Shown: positions 41,905 through 50,350, numbered from the stretch's first letter. The stretch: 64,000 bases of DNA from AP-15 sp963712825 (GCA_963712825.1 CAVQJP010000011.1:124001-188000), one strand, 5' to 3'. Notes: generated by a model from the sequence alone, not told the origin. Numbers and translations are program-made.

Positions 41905-42693
41905 TTGACCATAAATCTGACAGCCGACCAGCGCGCCGCTCTCACCAAAGTCCCCGAAGTCACATTGGTCTTCTGGGTCATCAAGATCGCCGCGACGACC
42001 TTGGGCGAGACCGGCGGCGATTCGGTGACGATGACCTTGAACTGGGGCTATCTGGTCGGAACCGCGATATTTCTCTCGCTTTTGGTGGTGCTCGTAGCGG
42101 TCCAGATCATCGCCAAAAAATTTCACCCGTTTCTTTACTGGGCGACGATCGTGGCTTCCACCACCTTCGGGACGACAATGGCCGATTTTGCCGACCGCTC
42201 GCTGGGGATCGGCTACACCGGCGGCTCGTCGCTGCTGTTTTGCTGCCTGATGGCGGTGCTTGGTCTGTGGTATTGGTCGCAAGGCTCGATTTCGATAGAA
42301 ACCGTCGCCACGCCCAAGGTCGAAGCGTTTTATTGGGCGGCGATCACCTTTTCCCAGACCTTGGGGACAGCGCTCGGCGACTGGACCGCGGATTCGACCG
42401 GCCTTGGCTATGAAGGCGGCGCGCTGGTGTTCGCCGCCGGGCTCGCGGTTCTCGCCGCCGCCTATTTCTGGACGAATGTGTCGCGGGTGTTTCTGTTCTG
42501 GGCGGCTTTCATCCTGACCCGCCCGCTCGGCGCCACCGTCGGCGATCTTCTCGACAAGCCCGTTCAGAACGGCGGGCTCGCCCTCAGCCGCCCGCTCGCC
42601 TCGCTCGTGATCGCGGTCTTCATCATCGGCTGCATTCTCGTCCTGCCGCAGCGGGCGGGGACCCATCCGGGGCAACCCGAACCCGTCTCGTGA
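41905..42693 (+). CDS. COG4705-type membrane protein made of four repeats
   Basis: Polytopic membrane protein of 262 aa with about eight hydrophobic segments; function unknown. The sequence is built of four similar units. Unit 1 is FWVIKIAATTLGETGGDSVT, unit 2 YWATIVASTTFGTTMADFAD, unit 3 YWAAITFSQTLGTALGDWTA and unit 4 FWAAFILTRPLGATVGDLLD. The first three are followed by a Gly-Tyr-x-x-Gly element (GYLVG, GYTGG, GYEGG). The recurring acidic residue inside each membrane unit suggests an ion or metal path. The start is TTG at 41905 after GAGGTG. Relatives are annotated only as uncharacterised membrane-anchored proteins. Confidence 0.8.
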   Translation: MTINLTADQRAALTKVPEVTLVFWVIKIAATTLGETGGDSVTMTLNWGYLVGTAIFLSLLVVLVAVQIIAKKFHPFLYWATIVASTTFGTTMADFADRSLGIGYTGGSSLLFCCLMAVLGLWYWSQGSISIETVATPKVEAFYWAAITFSQTLGTALGDWTADSTGLGYEGGALVFAAGLAVLAAAYFWTNVSRVFLFWAAFILTRPLGATVGDLLDKPVQNGGLALSRPLASLVIAVFIIGCILVLPQRAGTHPGQPEPVS

Positions 42694-42780
42694 GCCGCGA
42701 CCCCGGTGCCCCGGGGCTTGTGCTGCGGGTAATGCCTTGCGTTGCGGGTAATACGCCGCGCTCGCGTTTCGCGTCGTAAC

Positions 42781-43536
42781 CTAGCCGCGGCCGACAAACG
42801 GCATCTTGGTCGCCATCACCGTCAGAAACTGGACATTCGCCTCCGGTGTCACGGTCGACATGAAGACAATCGCGCGCGCGACGTTCGCCACGTCCATCGT
42901 CGGCTCCTCGATCACCGTGCCGTTGGCCTGCGGTACGCCGCGCTGCATGCGCTGCGTCATTTCAGTCAAGGCGTTGCCGACATCGATCTGGCCGCACGAG
43001 ATGTCGTATTTGCGGCCGTCGAGCGAGGTCGACTTGGTCAACCCGGTGATTGCGTGCTTGCACGACGTGTAGGCGACCGAGTTCGGCCGCGGCGCATGCG
43101 CCGAGATCGAGCCGTTGTTGATGATCCGGCCGCCCATCGGCTTCTGCTCCTTCATGATCTTGAAGGCTTCCTGGGTGCACAGGAACGATCCCGTAAGGAT
43201 CGAGCCGACGACCGCCTGCCAGCGCTCGAACGGCAGCTCCTCGATCGGTGCGGCGGCGCCAAACCCGGCATTGTTGAACAGCACGTCGAGCCGGCCAAAG
43301 GTCTCTCTGGTCCGGGCGAACAAGGCGCGCACCGAATCCGGGTTGCCGACATCGGTCGGCACGCCGAGCGCCTTTCCCTGCATGCTTTCGATCTCGCCGA
43401 CGACCGCCTGCAGCGGTTCCGGCCGGCGGCCGGCCACGACCAGCGCAAACCCTTCCTTCGCCAACGCCAATGCCGAGGCCTTGCCGATGCCGCTGCCCCC
43501 GCCGGTAACAAGCGCGACCTTGCCGTTCGAATTCAT
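42781..43536 (-). CDS. Short-chain dehydrogenase/reductase
   Basis: Classical SDR of 251 aa. TGGGSGIGKASALALAKEG binds the cofactor, and VVAGRRPEPL suggests NADP preference through its Arg pair. LFNNAGFGAAAPIEEL, the catalytic Ser in INNGSISAHAP and the Tyr-Lys pair in VAYTSCKHAITG follow. The C-terminus lacks the usual xNVDGG element and instead ends VTPEANVQFLTVMATKMPFVG, as in a subgroup of SDRs annotated only generically. The ATG at 43536 has AGGAG upstream. Substrate unknown. Confidence 0.88.
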   Translation of the reverse strand: MNSNGKVALVTGGGSGIGKASALALAKEGFALVVAGRRPEPLQAVVGEIESMQGKALGVPTDVGNPDSVRALFARTRETFGRLDVLFNNAGFGAAAPIEELPFERWQAVVGSILTGSFLCTQEAFKIMKEQKPMGGRIINNGSISAHAPRPNSVAYTSCKHAITGLTKSTSLDGRKYDISCGQIDVGNALTEMTQRMQRGVPQANGTVIEEPTMDVANVARAIVFMSTVTPEANVQFLTVMATKMPFVGRG

Positions 43537-43686
43537 TTTGCCGTTCTCCTGCCGACCCGGGATGTCCCTGCGCGCACGATACCAGCTTCTCGCGCACGCG
43601 CTCCAGCGCGTTTCGGGCGACAATCGGCGGGACCGGAAACGGCGGTGGACCTCGCGGAACGGCGCATGGATTCGGGCTCGCCCCAA

Positions 43687-43803
43687 TCCGAGCGGACGTT
43701 CCGCGAGACCAAGCTCGATCACGGGATACTGCCGGGCCTGACCGCTGAGAACCTGGAGGATTTCGGTGTCACCCTGGTGGGGTGTCGCCGGCGGCGAGAC
43801 CTC
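43687..43803 (+). pseudogene. Remnant of a SAM-domain class III adenylate cyclase gene
   Basis: About 39 codons translate to a recognisable SAM-domain end, including SERTFRETKLDHGILPGLT followed by AENLEDFGVTLVGCRRRRDL. From memory, this closely follows the N-terminal SAM domain of large cyclase/ATPase proteins with the pattern FRENxIDxxVLPxLTAEDLxxLGVxxVGHRR. No cyclase domain follows; instead the VapC gene ends at 43853. No start codon or ribosome site serves it. It fills most of the 316-bp gap between the SDR and vapC. Confidence 0.6.
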
Positions 43804-43852
43804 AAGGGAGGCGAAAGTGCTGCTCGACGCGCTGGGTCGGCGAGCTTCCCGC

Positions 43853-44293
43853 TTATGGGTCGCCGATCAAGGGGTTCACCACCGCAAACCCCGCGAAACG
43901 ACCGAAATCGCGGTCCGCCGACCACAACTCCCTCACGCTGTGCTGGCGGCACAGCGCAGCCACACGGGCATCATGAACCAGCGCCCCGGTCACCCGACCG
44001 CCGGCGAGCAGCGCGCGCAATGTCGGCCAGTGCGCAGCGGTCTCGGTCAACAGCACCAAACTCGGCAATTCGCGCCAGGCATCCACCTGATCGACCGCCC
44101 GCGCCAGCGGTGTCGGCGGGTCGTAGATCCGCGCATGCGTCACGATAGCAAGGAACTCGTGCAGGCATGGCCAGGGAATCGCCCAGATCGCCGGTCCCTC
44201 GGCGAGCTCCGCAACGCGCCGGTAGGCCCTTTCGTGGAACGGCGAATCCACGCGGTGCGCGTAGACGAGTATATTGGTGTCGAGCGCAATCAT
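43853..44293 (-). CDS. vapC: PIN-domain toxin (VapC-type RNase)
   Basis: Toxin of a type II toxin-antitoxin pair, a PIN-fold ribonuclease of 146 aa. Active-site acids are Asp in MIALDTNILVYA, Glu in CLHEFLAIVTH, Asp in GALVHDARVAALC and a final Asp in LWSADRDFGRF. All four are present, so it should be active. The ATG at 44293 overlaps the end of the antitoxin gene by four bases, the usual coupling. The target RNA cannot be predicted. Confidence 0.88.
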   Translation of the reverse strand: MIALDTNILVYAHRVDSPFHERAYRRVAELAEGPAIWAIPWPCLHEFLAIVTHARIYDPPTPLARAVDQVDAWRELPSLVLLTETAAHWPTLRALLAGGRVTGALVHDARVAALCRQHSVRELWSADRDFGRFAGFAVVNPLIGDP

Positions 44294-44574
44294 GCACCGC
44301 GATCCTCGTAAATGAGATCGCGCAGCTTGTCCCACGAGGCCTCGCAAAACTCCGGCTGGCGCCCGTTGCCATTGAAGCTGGCCCGGCGCAGCTTGAATGG
44401 GGGACGGTGTTTTGACTCGGCTACTATGCGATGAAGCCCGCGTTCGACCAACGTACGAAGCGTAACCCCTTCGCGCGCCGCGACCTCGCGCACTTCGCGC
44501 AGCAGCGAATCGGAAATTTCTACCGTTGTCTTCACGAGTCCCTTCGGTATGGCGTCCCGAATATGGGAACCCAT
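44290..44574 (-). CDS. vapB: VapB-type antitoxin
   Basis: Antitoxin of 94 aa for the adjacent PIN toxin. The ribbon-helix-helix part is KTTVEISDSLLREVREVAAREGVTLRTLVERG (positions 15-46), which should bind the operon's own promoter. The tail, GNGRQPEFCEASWDKLRDLI, would wrap the toxin. The ATG at 44574 gives a 14-residue lead; a GTG at 44535 would start just before KTTVEIS and fits the domain better. The phosphonoacetate hydrolase gene is divergent. Confidence 0.85.
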   Translation of the reverse strand: MGSHIRDAIPKGLVKTTVEISDSLLREVREVAAREGVTLRTLVERGLHRIVAESKHRPPFKLRRASFNGNGRQPEFCEASWDKLRDLIYEDRGA

Positions 44575-44657
44575 ATGGCGAGCCCTACGCGAGCATCAAC
44601 CCTCTTGCCCGGGCGCCCGAAAGCTCGCGGGTCGAATGGCATGTGGAGAAGCAGAAA

Positions 44658-45857
44658 ATGGCCGATTGGATTGAATTGAACGGGCGCTGCTACAAAACGC
44701 CGGAACGGCCGACCGTGGTGATCTGCATCGACGGGTTCGACCCGGCCTATGTCGAGCGCGGCATCGCCGACGGCATCCTGCCGACGATCGCGGGCTTTGC
44801 GCGCGAGGGCTTTCTCGGCGCCGCCGACGCGGTCATGCCGACCTTTACCAACCCCAACAACGTCTCGATCGTCACCGGGGCGCCGCCGGCGGTGCACGGG
44901 ATTGCCGGCAACTACTACCTCGACCGCGACACCGGGCAGGAGGTGATGATCACCGACGACCGGCTGATGCGCAGTCGGACGATCCTCGGGCTGATGTCGC
45001 AGCAGGGTGTCGCAACCGCCGCTGTCACCGCGAAGGACAAATTGCGGCGCATGCTCGGACATGGGCTCGACGGCATGTGCTTTTCGTCGGAATGCGCCGA
45101 CTCCGATATCGAGGCGATGGTCGGGCGCCCGCGCCCCGACATGTATTCCGCCGATCTGTCGCTGTTTGTGCTCGATGCCGGGCTCGCGCTGCTCGCCTCG
45201 AATACCGCGCGGCTGCTCTATCTCTCGCTCTCCGACTACGTGCAGCACGCGCACGCGCCGGGCGCTCCCGAAGCGGATGCGTTCCATCGAGCGGTGGACG
45301 ACCGGGTTCGGCGCTTTGTCGAAATGGGTGCGGTCGTCGGTGTCGTCGCCGACCACGGCATGAACGACAAGCTGCGCGTAATCTTTCTCGAAGACGAGCT
45401 GACCGGCCGGTTCGGGGCCGCGGCGGCGCGGGTGATCTGCCCGATCACCGACCCGTTTGTCCGCCATCACGGCGCGCTCGGCTCGTTTGTGCGCGTCTAT
45501 GCCCGTAACGCGACCGATATCGCGGCGATGATGACGGCGACTGCGGCACTCCCCGGAGTGGCCGGGGTTTTCGATCGCGCCGACGCGGCCGCGCGTTTCG
45601 AACTGCCGTACGACCGCGAAGCCGATTTTGTCGTGCTCGGCGACGCCGCGACCGTGATTGGCGCCGCCCGCGCCGAGCACGATCTGTTGGGGCTCGCCGG
45701 CCACCGCCTGCGCTCGCATGGCGGCGAGGGCGAACAGCGCGTCCCGTTTATCCTGTCGCAGCCGCTCAACGCCGAATACGGCGACCGCGCCGAAACCCGC
45801 CGCCTGCGCAATTTCGACATCTTCGACTTCGCCCTGAACGGCCTCGCACTTCGATGA
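44658..45857 (+). CDS. phnA: Phosphonoacetate hydrolase
   Basis: Alkaline-phosphatase-superfamily enzyme that cleaves the C-P bond of phosphonoacetate to acetate and phosphate. The 399-aa product matches PhnA of Pseudomonas as I recall it, block by block. VVICIDGFDPAYV holds metal ligand Asp25. PTFTNPNNVSIVTGAPPAVHGI holds the nucleophile Thr63. SDYVQHAHAPGAPEADAF follows with Asp192 and His196, then ADHGMN with Asp231-His232, and RSHGGEGEQRVP with the last His. The ATG at 44658 has GGAGAAG at 44645-44651. No phosphonatase or C-P lyase genes are nearby. Its stop overlaps the next start. Confidence 0.93.
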   Translation: MADWIELNGRCYKTPERPTVVICIDGFDPAYVERGIADGILPTIAGFAREGFLGAADAVMPTFTNPNNVSIVTGAPPAVHGIAGNYYLDRDTGQEVMITDDRLMRSRTILGLMSQQGVATAAVTAKDKLRRMLGHGLDGMCFSSECADSDIEAMVGRPRPDMYSADLSLFVLDAGLALLASNTARLLYLSLSDYVQHAHAPGAPEADAFHRAVDDRVRRFVEMGAVVGVVADHGMNDKLRVIFLEDELTGRFGAAAARVICPITDPFVRHHGALGSFVRVYARNATDIAAMMTATAALPGVAGVFDRADAAARFELPYDREADFVVLGDAATVIGAARAEHDLLGLAGHRLRSHGGEGEQRVPFILSQPLNAEYGDRAETRRLRNFDIFDFALNGLALR

Positions 45858-46279
45858 AAATTGTCGCGCCGCCGAGCCGGAGAAGCATGGCGGGGGCGGC
45901 AGCCTGGCTGGTGCTGATCCGGGCCTCCCGATCCGGGGCTGCGAACGCCTGCGCGGCGACGGACACGACCGGCAGGATCGAGGGAACGGTCACCCTGGCC
46001 TGCCGATCGGGCGCCGCCGATTGTCGAGAACGACCGTATCAAACCGGGCTCGTCCTCGAAGACCCGCGCACCGGCCGGCCGGTCGCGCCAATCCGCGTCT
46101 CTGCGTCCGGCAGGTTCGCGATCAGCGCGTCGCCGGGCACTTACCGCATCATCTCGGCGGATGTCAGAGGCGCCTGTTGTCTGCCGGTCCTGCGGCCGCC
46201 GACGGTGACGATAGCAGCGGGTCGGGTCGCGCGCGTCGCGGTGCGGTTTGAGCCTGGTCTGCAGCTCCCGATACGGTGA
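45854..46279 (+). CDS. Probable exported small protein downstream of phnA
   Basis: A 141-residue product that begins with a basic N-terminus and a hydrophobic stretch, AGAAAWLVLIRASRSGAANA, that reads as a Sec signal. The mature part resembles a carboxypeptidase-regulatory-like beta-sandwich: GRIEGTVTLACRSG, PVAPIRVSASGRFAISASPG, TYRIISADVRGACC and VARVAVRFEPG. Four cysteines could form disulfides. The ATG shares four bases with the phnA stop (ATGA), so it is coupled to phnA. Function unknown. Confidence 0.65.
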   Translation: MKIVAPPSRRSMAGAAAWLVLIRASRSGAANACAATDTTGRIEGTVTLACRSGAADCRERPYQTGLVLEDPRTGRPVAPIRVSASGRFAISASPGTYRIISADVRGACCLPVLRPPTVTIAAGRVARVAVRFEPGLQLPIR

Positions 46280-46336
46280 CCGGCGGCGACATGTCTTCCG
46301 GCGCCGTCGCCGATTTTTTTACGCAGGCCGCCGTCG

Positions 46337-47881
46337 TTACGAGCCAAGGCCAATGGCGGAACCCCGGCCGCCGCCCGATTTCCGGGCCCGAAACAGCCCG
46401 GCTGCTGCGAGGGCCGCCAGCAGCAAGGATAGGCTCGCCGGCTCCGGCACGGCATCGGTCCCGGCGAAAAAGAACGGATCGATCAGCCCCGTCGTGTTGA
46501 TGCCGTCGATGTTGACGTCGCCCAGGCCGGCGAACGTCCCGTAAAAGGTGTCGCCGATCGAGGTCAGGAAGTCGTAGTCGCCAAATTCGCGGTTCGAGGT
46601 CGTGCTGCCGGTGGCTTGAAGCAAGGTCAGCGGCTTAAAGCTGTACTCCTCGATGTCGGAGTTGATCGAGGCGCCAAAATCATCCGAGGACGCGACGTGG
46701 ATGTGAATTTTCCCGTCGTCGCCAAAGGTCTCGTACATCATCACCACGGTCCCGTCATCCTTGACGGTGATCGCGGGCAGCGCCGCGCGCTGGAATGCCG
46801 GCGAAATGACAAGCGGGGCGGATCCGACCAGGGTGGCCCCGACGGGGTGAAATTCCCTGAGGTAGATCCGATCGGTCCCGGTATTGTCCTGGGCGCCATA
46901 GAGCACGTAGATGTGTGCGCCCGTCTTGTCGGGCGCGATCGCGGTGATGTTGCCGCGCAGGTCGTTGACATGGGCGAACCAGTTGTTGCTGGCCTGGGTT
47001 CCGGCATTGTCGAGCTGGCTCGAGACCCCGCTGGCGACGGTGATGCCGCCGATCGCGCTCGAACCGTTGAAATCCCAGGTCACCCCACCGTCGCGCGAGC
47101 GGTTGAGATAATAGGTCACGTCGTGGATGCCCTGCGAAATCGTCGTGCCGCCAACGCCAAAGATGCTGTAGACGGTGCCGTTGCCGTCGGTGGCGATGCG
47201 CGTCCCGGGGTTGACCGAATTCGCCTGCGCGCCGTTGTTGATAAAATTGTCGACAGTGAAGCTGGCGCCGTTGTTGTTGGAGACGGCGACGCGCTCGGCC
47301 GTGTTGGAATGGAAGTCGTCGTAGGCGACAAAGACCCTGCTGCCGTTCAACGCGAGCCAGGGCTGATCCGCGTTTCGGGCCGATGCGGCGATGTTGATCG
47401 GCGTCCCGCCCCCGGTATAGCTCCACGCGGCGAGCGAGGTCGGATCGGCAGTCGAGCCCTGGAAGATGTTGCCGCCGCCGAGGATGGCGCCATGCAGCGT
47501 GCCCGCGCTGTTATATGTGAAATTCCAGTCGTTTGGGATCGTGACCCCGCTTGTGGGTGAGGGAACCGAAAACTGAGAGGTCCAGCTCGATCCGCCGGTC
47601 GTGGAGTAAAAGACGTTCGCACCGCTGGTCGTTGACGATGTGCTGTACGCAAAACTGGAGATGAACGTGTCGTTGGGGTTGGTGGGATTGACTGCGACAA
47701 AGGGCTCGTTGCCCCAATCCTTGTAGGAGTTGGTTCCATAGCCGAGGCTGGTGAATTGTGCCGGGCTGAGGTTGCCGATGACGTCGACCGGCGCGCCGAC
47801 AACGAGGCCGGCGACAGCAGCCGGGGCCGGCAACAATATCGCCACCGCCGCCAATAGGCTGACAGGATGGATCGTTTTCAT
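46337..47881 (-). CDS. PEP-CTERM sorted extracellular protein with BNR-like repeats
   Basis: Secreted protein of 514 aa. A signal peptide lies at residues 1-24. The long mature region is rich in Thr, Ser, Asn and Gly, with sialidase-like S-x-D-x-G-x-T-W variants: STTGGSSWTS, NNNGASFTV, SRDGGVTWDF and SDDFGASIN. This suggests a beta-propeller. The C-terminus has the sorting signal VPEPASLSLLLAALAAAGLF followed by RARK, for exosortase-dependent processing. No exosortase or exopolysaccharide genes lie in the window. GGAGGACACG precedes the ATG at 47881. Asn and Thr content sets it apart from its neighbours. Confidence 0.88.
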   Translation of the reverse strand: MKTIHPVSLLAAVAILLPAPAAVAGLVVGAPVDVIGNLSPAQFTSLGYGTNSYKDWGNEPFVAVNPTNPNDTFISSFAYSTSSTTSGANVFYSTTGGSSWTSQFSVPSPTSGVTIPNDWNFTYNSAGTLHGAILGGGNIFQGSTADPTSLAAWSYTGGGTPINIAASARNADQPWLALNGSRVFVAYDDFHSNTAERVAVSNNNGASFTVDNFINNGAQANSVNPGTRIATDGNGTVYSIFGVGGTTISQGIHDVTYYLNRSRDGGVTWDFNGSSAIGGITVASGVSSQLDNAGTQASNNWFAHVNDLRGNITAIAPDKTGAHIYVLYGAQDNTGTDRIYLREFHPVGATLVGSAPLVISPAFQRAALPAITVKDDGTVVMMYETFGDDGKIHIHVASSDDFGASINSDIEEYSFKPLTLLQATGSTTSNREFGDYDFLTSIGDTFYGTFAGLGDVNIDGINTTGLIDPFFFAGTDAVPEPASLSLLLAALAAAGLFRARKSGGGRGSAIGLGS

Positions 47882-48512
47882 CGTGTCCTCCGACAGTTTT
47901 ATTGTCACCGGGTCCGGAGGAGGCGCGAGGGCATGCTGATCTGCGCCCGCTCCATTAACCAAATCTACGGGCAATATTCATGCCATCGACTGCAGGCCAA
48001 TCTGATCAATAGGTTACATTTGAGGTCGCGGCTCTGGCTTGCCAAATGTAAAAAATTCCGGCACGCCGCCAATGAGCCTGGCACCGAGCAAAATCGCGAA
48101 AACGTCGATCGCCCAATAGTTTGCGACCGCGCCACGGGGATGCCGATGGCAGGCTCCCGCCCTGCGGTTGTAAACCCGACCGACGGTTGAGACGCGGGCC
48201 CGAAATTTGCCGCGGCCGGCGCGTCAGATCCGGCGGGCCTTCGGCCCCGAGCCAATGACGCGGCGACTTCGCCCTGAACGATCTCGCCTGAAGTTACTTC
48301 CCGCCTGAAGCTGGTTGAAGACACAAGCACCGGTCGCCGGCGCCGGTGACAACCGGCACCCTAATTCGCGTTTCGCCGCACGCGGTTGGTGCAATCGCGC
48401 ACCCGGTGGCCCATGATCGGCGTGAACAATGTCGCCGTCCTCGGGACCGTTCAATGTGACGGTCCTGATCGGTCATCTTTGGCGTGTTCGGCACCGGAAT
48501 GGAGGGTCAACG
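47882..48512. other. 631-bp gap between the PEP-CTERM gene and cinA
   Basis: No open frame here looks real. The stretch 47960-48060 is relatively AT-rich and probably holds the PEP-CTERM gene promoter. I looked for sigma-54 TGGCAC-N5-TTGC sites on both strands and found none. At 48264-48280 seventeen bases are identical to the 3' end of phnA (45824-45840). Confidence 0.5.
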
Positions 48513-48998
48513 ATGTTGCAGGATTTGCTGCCCCAGGCGGAACGGATCGCTGCCAAGCTCAAGGCGCGCAACGAGACGATATCGGTCGCCGAATCCTCCA
48601 CCGCCGGGCTGTTGTCGGCGGCGCTGCTGGCGATCCCCGGCGCCTCGGCCTATTTTCTCGGCGGTGCCGTTGTCTACACGCGCCAGTCGCGGTCGGAGTT
48701 GCTGGCCGTCACCGACCAGGAGCTGACCGGGATCACGCCCTCGACCGAGAGCTACGCGCTGCTGTTTGCGCGCAAAATCCGCGGCAAGCTGGCGACGACC
48801 TGGTCACTGGGTGAGACCGGCACCGCCGGTCCGACCGGCAGCCGCTACGGCCACGCCGCCGGGCATTCCTGCATTGCCGTGATCGGGCCCAACGGCGAGC
48901 GCTCGCTGACGGTCGAGACCGGCAAGTCGGACCGCCTCGACAACATGCGTGCGTTTTCGGTCGCCGCCCTCGATCTCTTGGAAAAAGCGCTCGGCTAA
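48513..48998 (+). CDS. CinA C-terminal family protein (PncC-like NMN amidohydrolase)
   Basis: Stand-alone CinA C-terminal domain, in characterised members an NMN deamidase of the pyridine nucleotide cycle. The 161-aa product has ETISVAESSTAGLLSAALLAIPG, with the catalytic Ser region, then FLGGAVVYTRQSR, SETGTAGPTG-like GETGTAGPTGSRYGHAAGH, and SDRLDNMRAFSVAALDLLEKA. Length is normal. The ATG at 48513 has GGAGGG at 48501. It lies alone between large gaps. A DNA-uptake role, from the old CinA name, is not implied. Confidence 0.88.
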   Translation: MLQDLLPQAERIAAKLKARNETISVAESSTAGLLSAALLAIPGASAYFLGGAVVYTRQSRSELLAVTDQELTGITPSTESYALLFARKIRGKLATTWSLGETGTAGPTGSRYGHAAGHSCIAVIGPNGERSLTVETGKSDRLDNMRAFSVAALDLLEKALG

Positions 48999-49230
48999 GC
49001 CGATTTGAGCGCCGCTCGATCAACGCGCACCGCTCCGTCTGACAAGACCCCGGACTAATCAATTCCACCGGAACGAGGCTTCCCGGTCCCAAGAGCTCCC
49101 GGTTACCAAACTTTACCGAAATCCGCTGGTACGGCTGGGCGGTGGCAATACATCAGGCTCATTGACCCTGATGTCGAGTTCGGCGACGTAGGCGGCGAAT
49201 TCGACCCGGAGGTTTTGCGGGAGCTTCTCT

Positions 49231-49794
49231 ATGCACCAGCTGAACGAGACGACGGATCGACTAAACGAGACGACGGATCGACGCCCGCCAACACGCAGGC
49301 TTGGACGAGCGCTAGCGGCAGTGTTGTTTTCGGCCGTGCTTGGCGTCTCCGGCAGCGCGCTGGCCGAGCATGGCGGCGGCGGTCATGGCGGCGGTGGTCA
49401 TGGCGGGGGCGGTTTTCACGGCGGGGGCGCGCACGGCGGCGGCTTCCATGGGGGCGATTTCCACGGCGGCGGCTGGCACGGCGGGGGCGGGCATGGCGGC
49501 GGCTTCCGCGGGGGGTTCGCGCGTGAGGACGGGTTTCATAGGGGATTTCACGGCCGCGGCTTTCACGGCGGCTTCTACAACGGGTTTTATCCCGGCCTAG
49601 GCCTCGGATTGGCGTTCGGGCTCGGGTATCCATGGGGCGGGGATTATTATTCGGCAGCACCCGCGGCCAGCTATTACGGGTACTCAGCACCCTATGCCGG
49701 GGTGCAGCCGTGGTATTACTGTTCCAATCCCCCGGGCTACTATCCGTATATTTCGCAGTGTTATACGCAATGGCAGGCGGTGCCGCCCAGTTGA
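49231..49794 (+). CDS. Exported Gly/His-rich protein
   Basis: A 187-aa exported protein. The first 18 residues contain a duplicated LNETTDR from a 21-bp tandem repeat (49240-49281), followed by RRLGRALAAVLFSAVLGVSGSALA, a signal peptide. The mature part is a GGGGHGGGGFHGGG-type run at about 47-105, rich in His. It is followed by a Tyr/Gly/Pro-rich tail with PWYYCSNPPGYYPYISQCYTQW-like sequence (read in two pieces, WYYCSNPPGYYPY and SQCYTQWQAVPP). That tail is common in short proteobacterial exported proteins of unknown role. Metal binding by the His-rich part is an inference. An alternative start within the lead is possible. Confidence 0.75.
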   Translation: MHQLNETTDRLNETTDRRPPTRRLGRALAAVLFSAVLGVSGSALAEHGGGGHGGGGHGGGGFHGGGAHGGGFHGGDFHGGGWHGGGGHGGGFRGGFAREDGFHRGFHGRGFHGGFYNGFYPGLGLGLAFGLGYPWGGDYYSAAPAASYYGYSAPYAGVQPWYYCSNPPGYYPYISQCYTQWQAVPPS

Positions 49795-49834
49795 GTCTCC
49801 GCACCAACCCCGGGCAGATCTGGTCATCCCCCAC

Positions 49835-49876
49835 CCCGGCACGTCTCGGAAAGTTGACGTGCCGGGATCGGTTTTG
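49835..49876 (+). terminator. Intrinsic terminator after the Gly/His-rich gene
   Basis: A perfect 11-bp stem, CCCGGCACGTC at 49835-49845 paired with GACGTGCCGGG at 49856-49866, has a 10-base loop. It is followed by ATCGGTTTT. It lies 40 bases after the stop codon, the right place for a rho-independent terminator. Confidence 0.7.
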
Positions 49877-50350
49877 CCCCGGGCACAGGCAAAGTTGGTT
49901 GCCCAGGGCGTTTTTGGGAAAAGCCGCTTGCACCGCCGAAGAAACGGCGTATCTATCGAGACCTTGACGCACTCGCACGTGCCTATGGCCCATGGTGGTT
50001 ATGCAACGACGTAACGCGTCCTTTTTGGTCGTCCGGCCGCAAAGCCGGTCCCGAGAGGGAGGTCGATATGGTTGCTTTCCGACTTGGGGGCGTGGTGCCC
50101 TGCCCTGACGCCAACCTGCGCGGTACGCGTCTACGGGGGCGGGGCAACCGGGTCATCGACCCGAGCAGTTTAAGCTAAGCAGAAAAACACCGACCGGGCC
50201 GGGTCCACAGACCCGTTCCGGCATTCGTCTTGGTTCGCGCCGGGTCCAAGCCCGAGAGCGTGCCTGCGGTCCAGTCCGCCGGCGCGTTTTTCGGAATGAC
50301 CCGCTGCATCTGCTTTGCTTGGCCGCTCGCGGGAAGGATGACACCCAATA
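49877..50350. other. Gap with REP-like palindromes before the decarboxylase gene
   Basis: These 474 bases contain no credible gene. Between 50195 and 50340 there are short GC-rich palindromes such as CGGGTCCACAGACCCG, and phrases such as TTCGGAATGACCCGC that are typical of dispersed intergenic repeats. A leftward open frame through them is judged non-coding. The ornithine decarboxylase promoter must lie at the right end, since AGGATG...AATAATGAATGAG leads into the gene. Confidence 0.45.

Noticed and set aside
47882..48512. Sigma-54 promoter for the PEP-CTERM gene
   Set aside because: No TGGCAC-N5-TTGC pattern was found on either strand in this gap.
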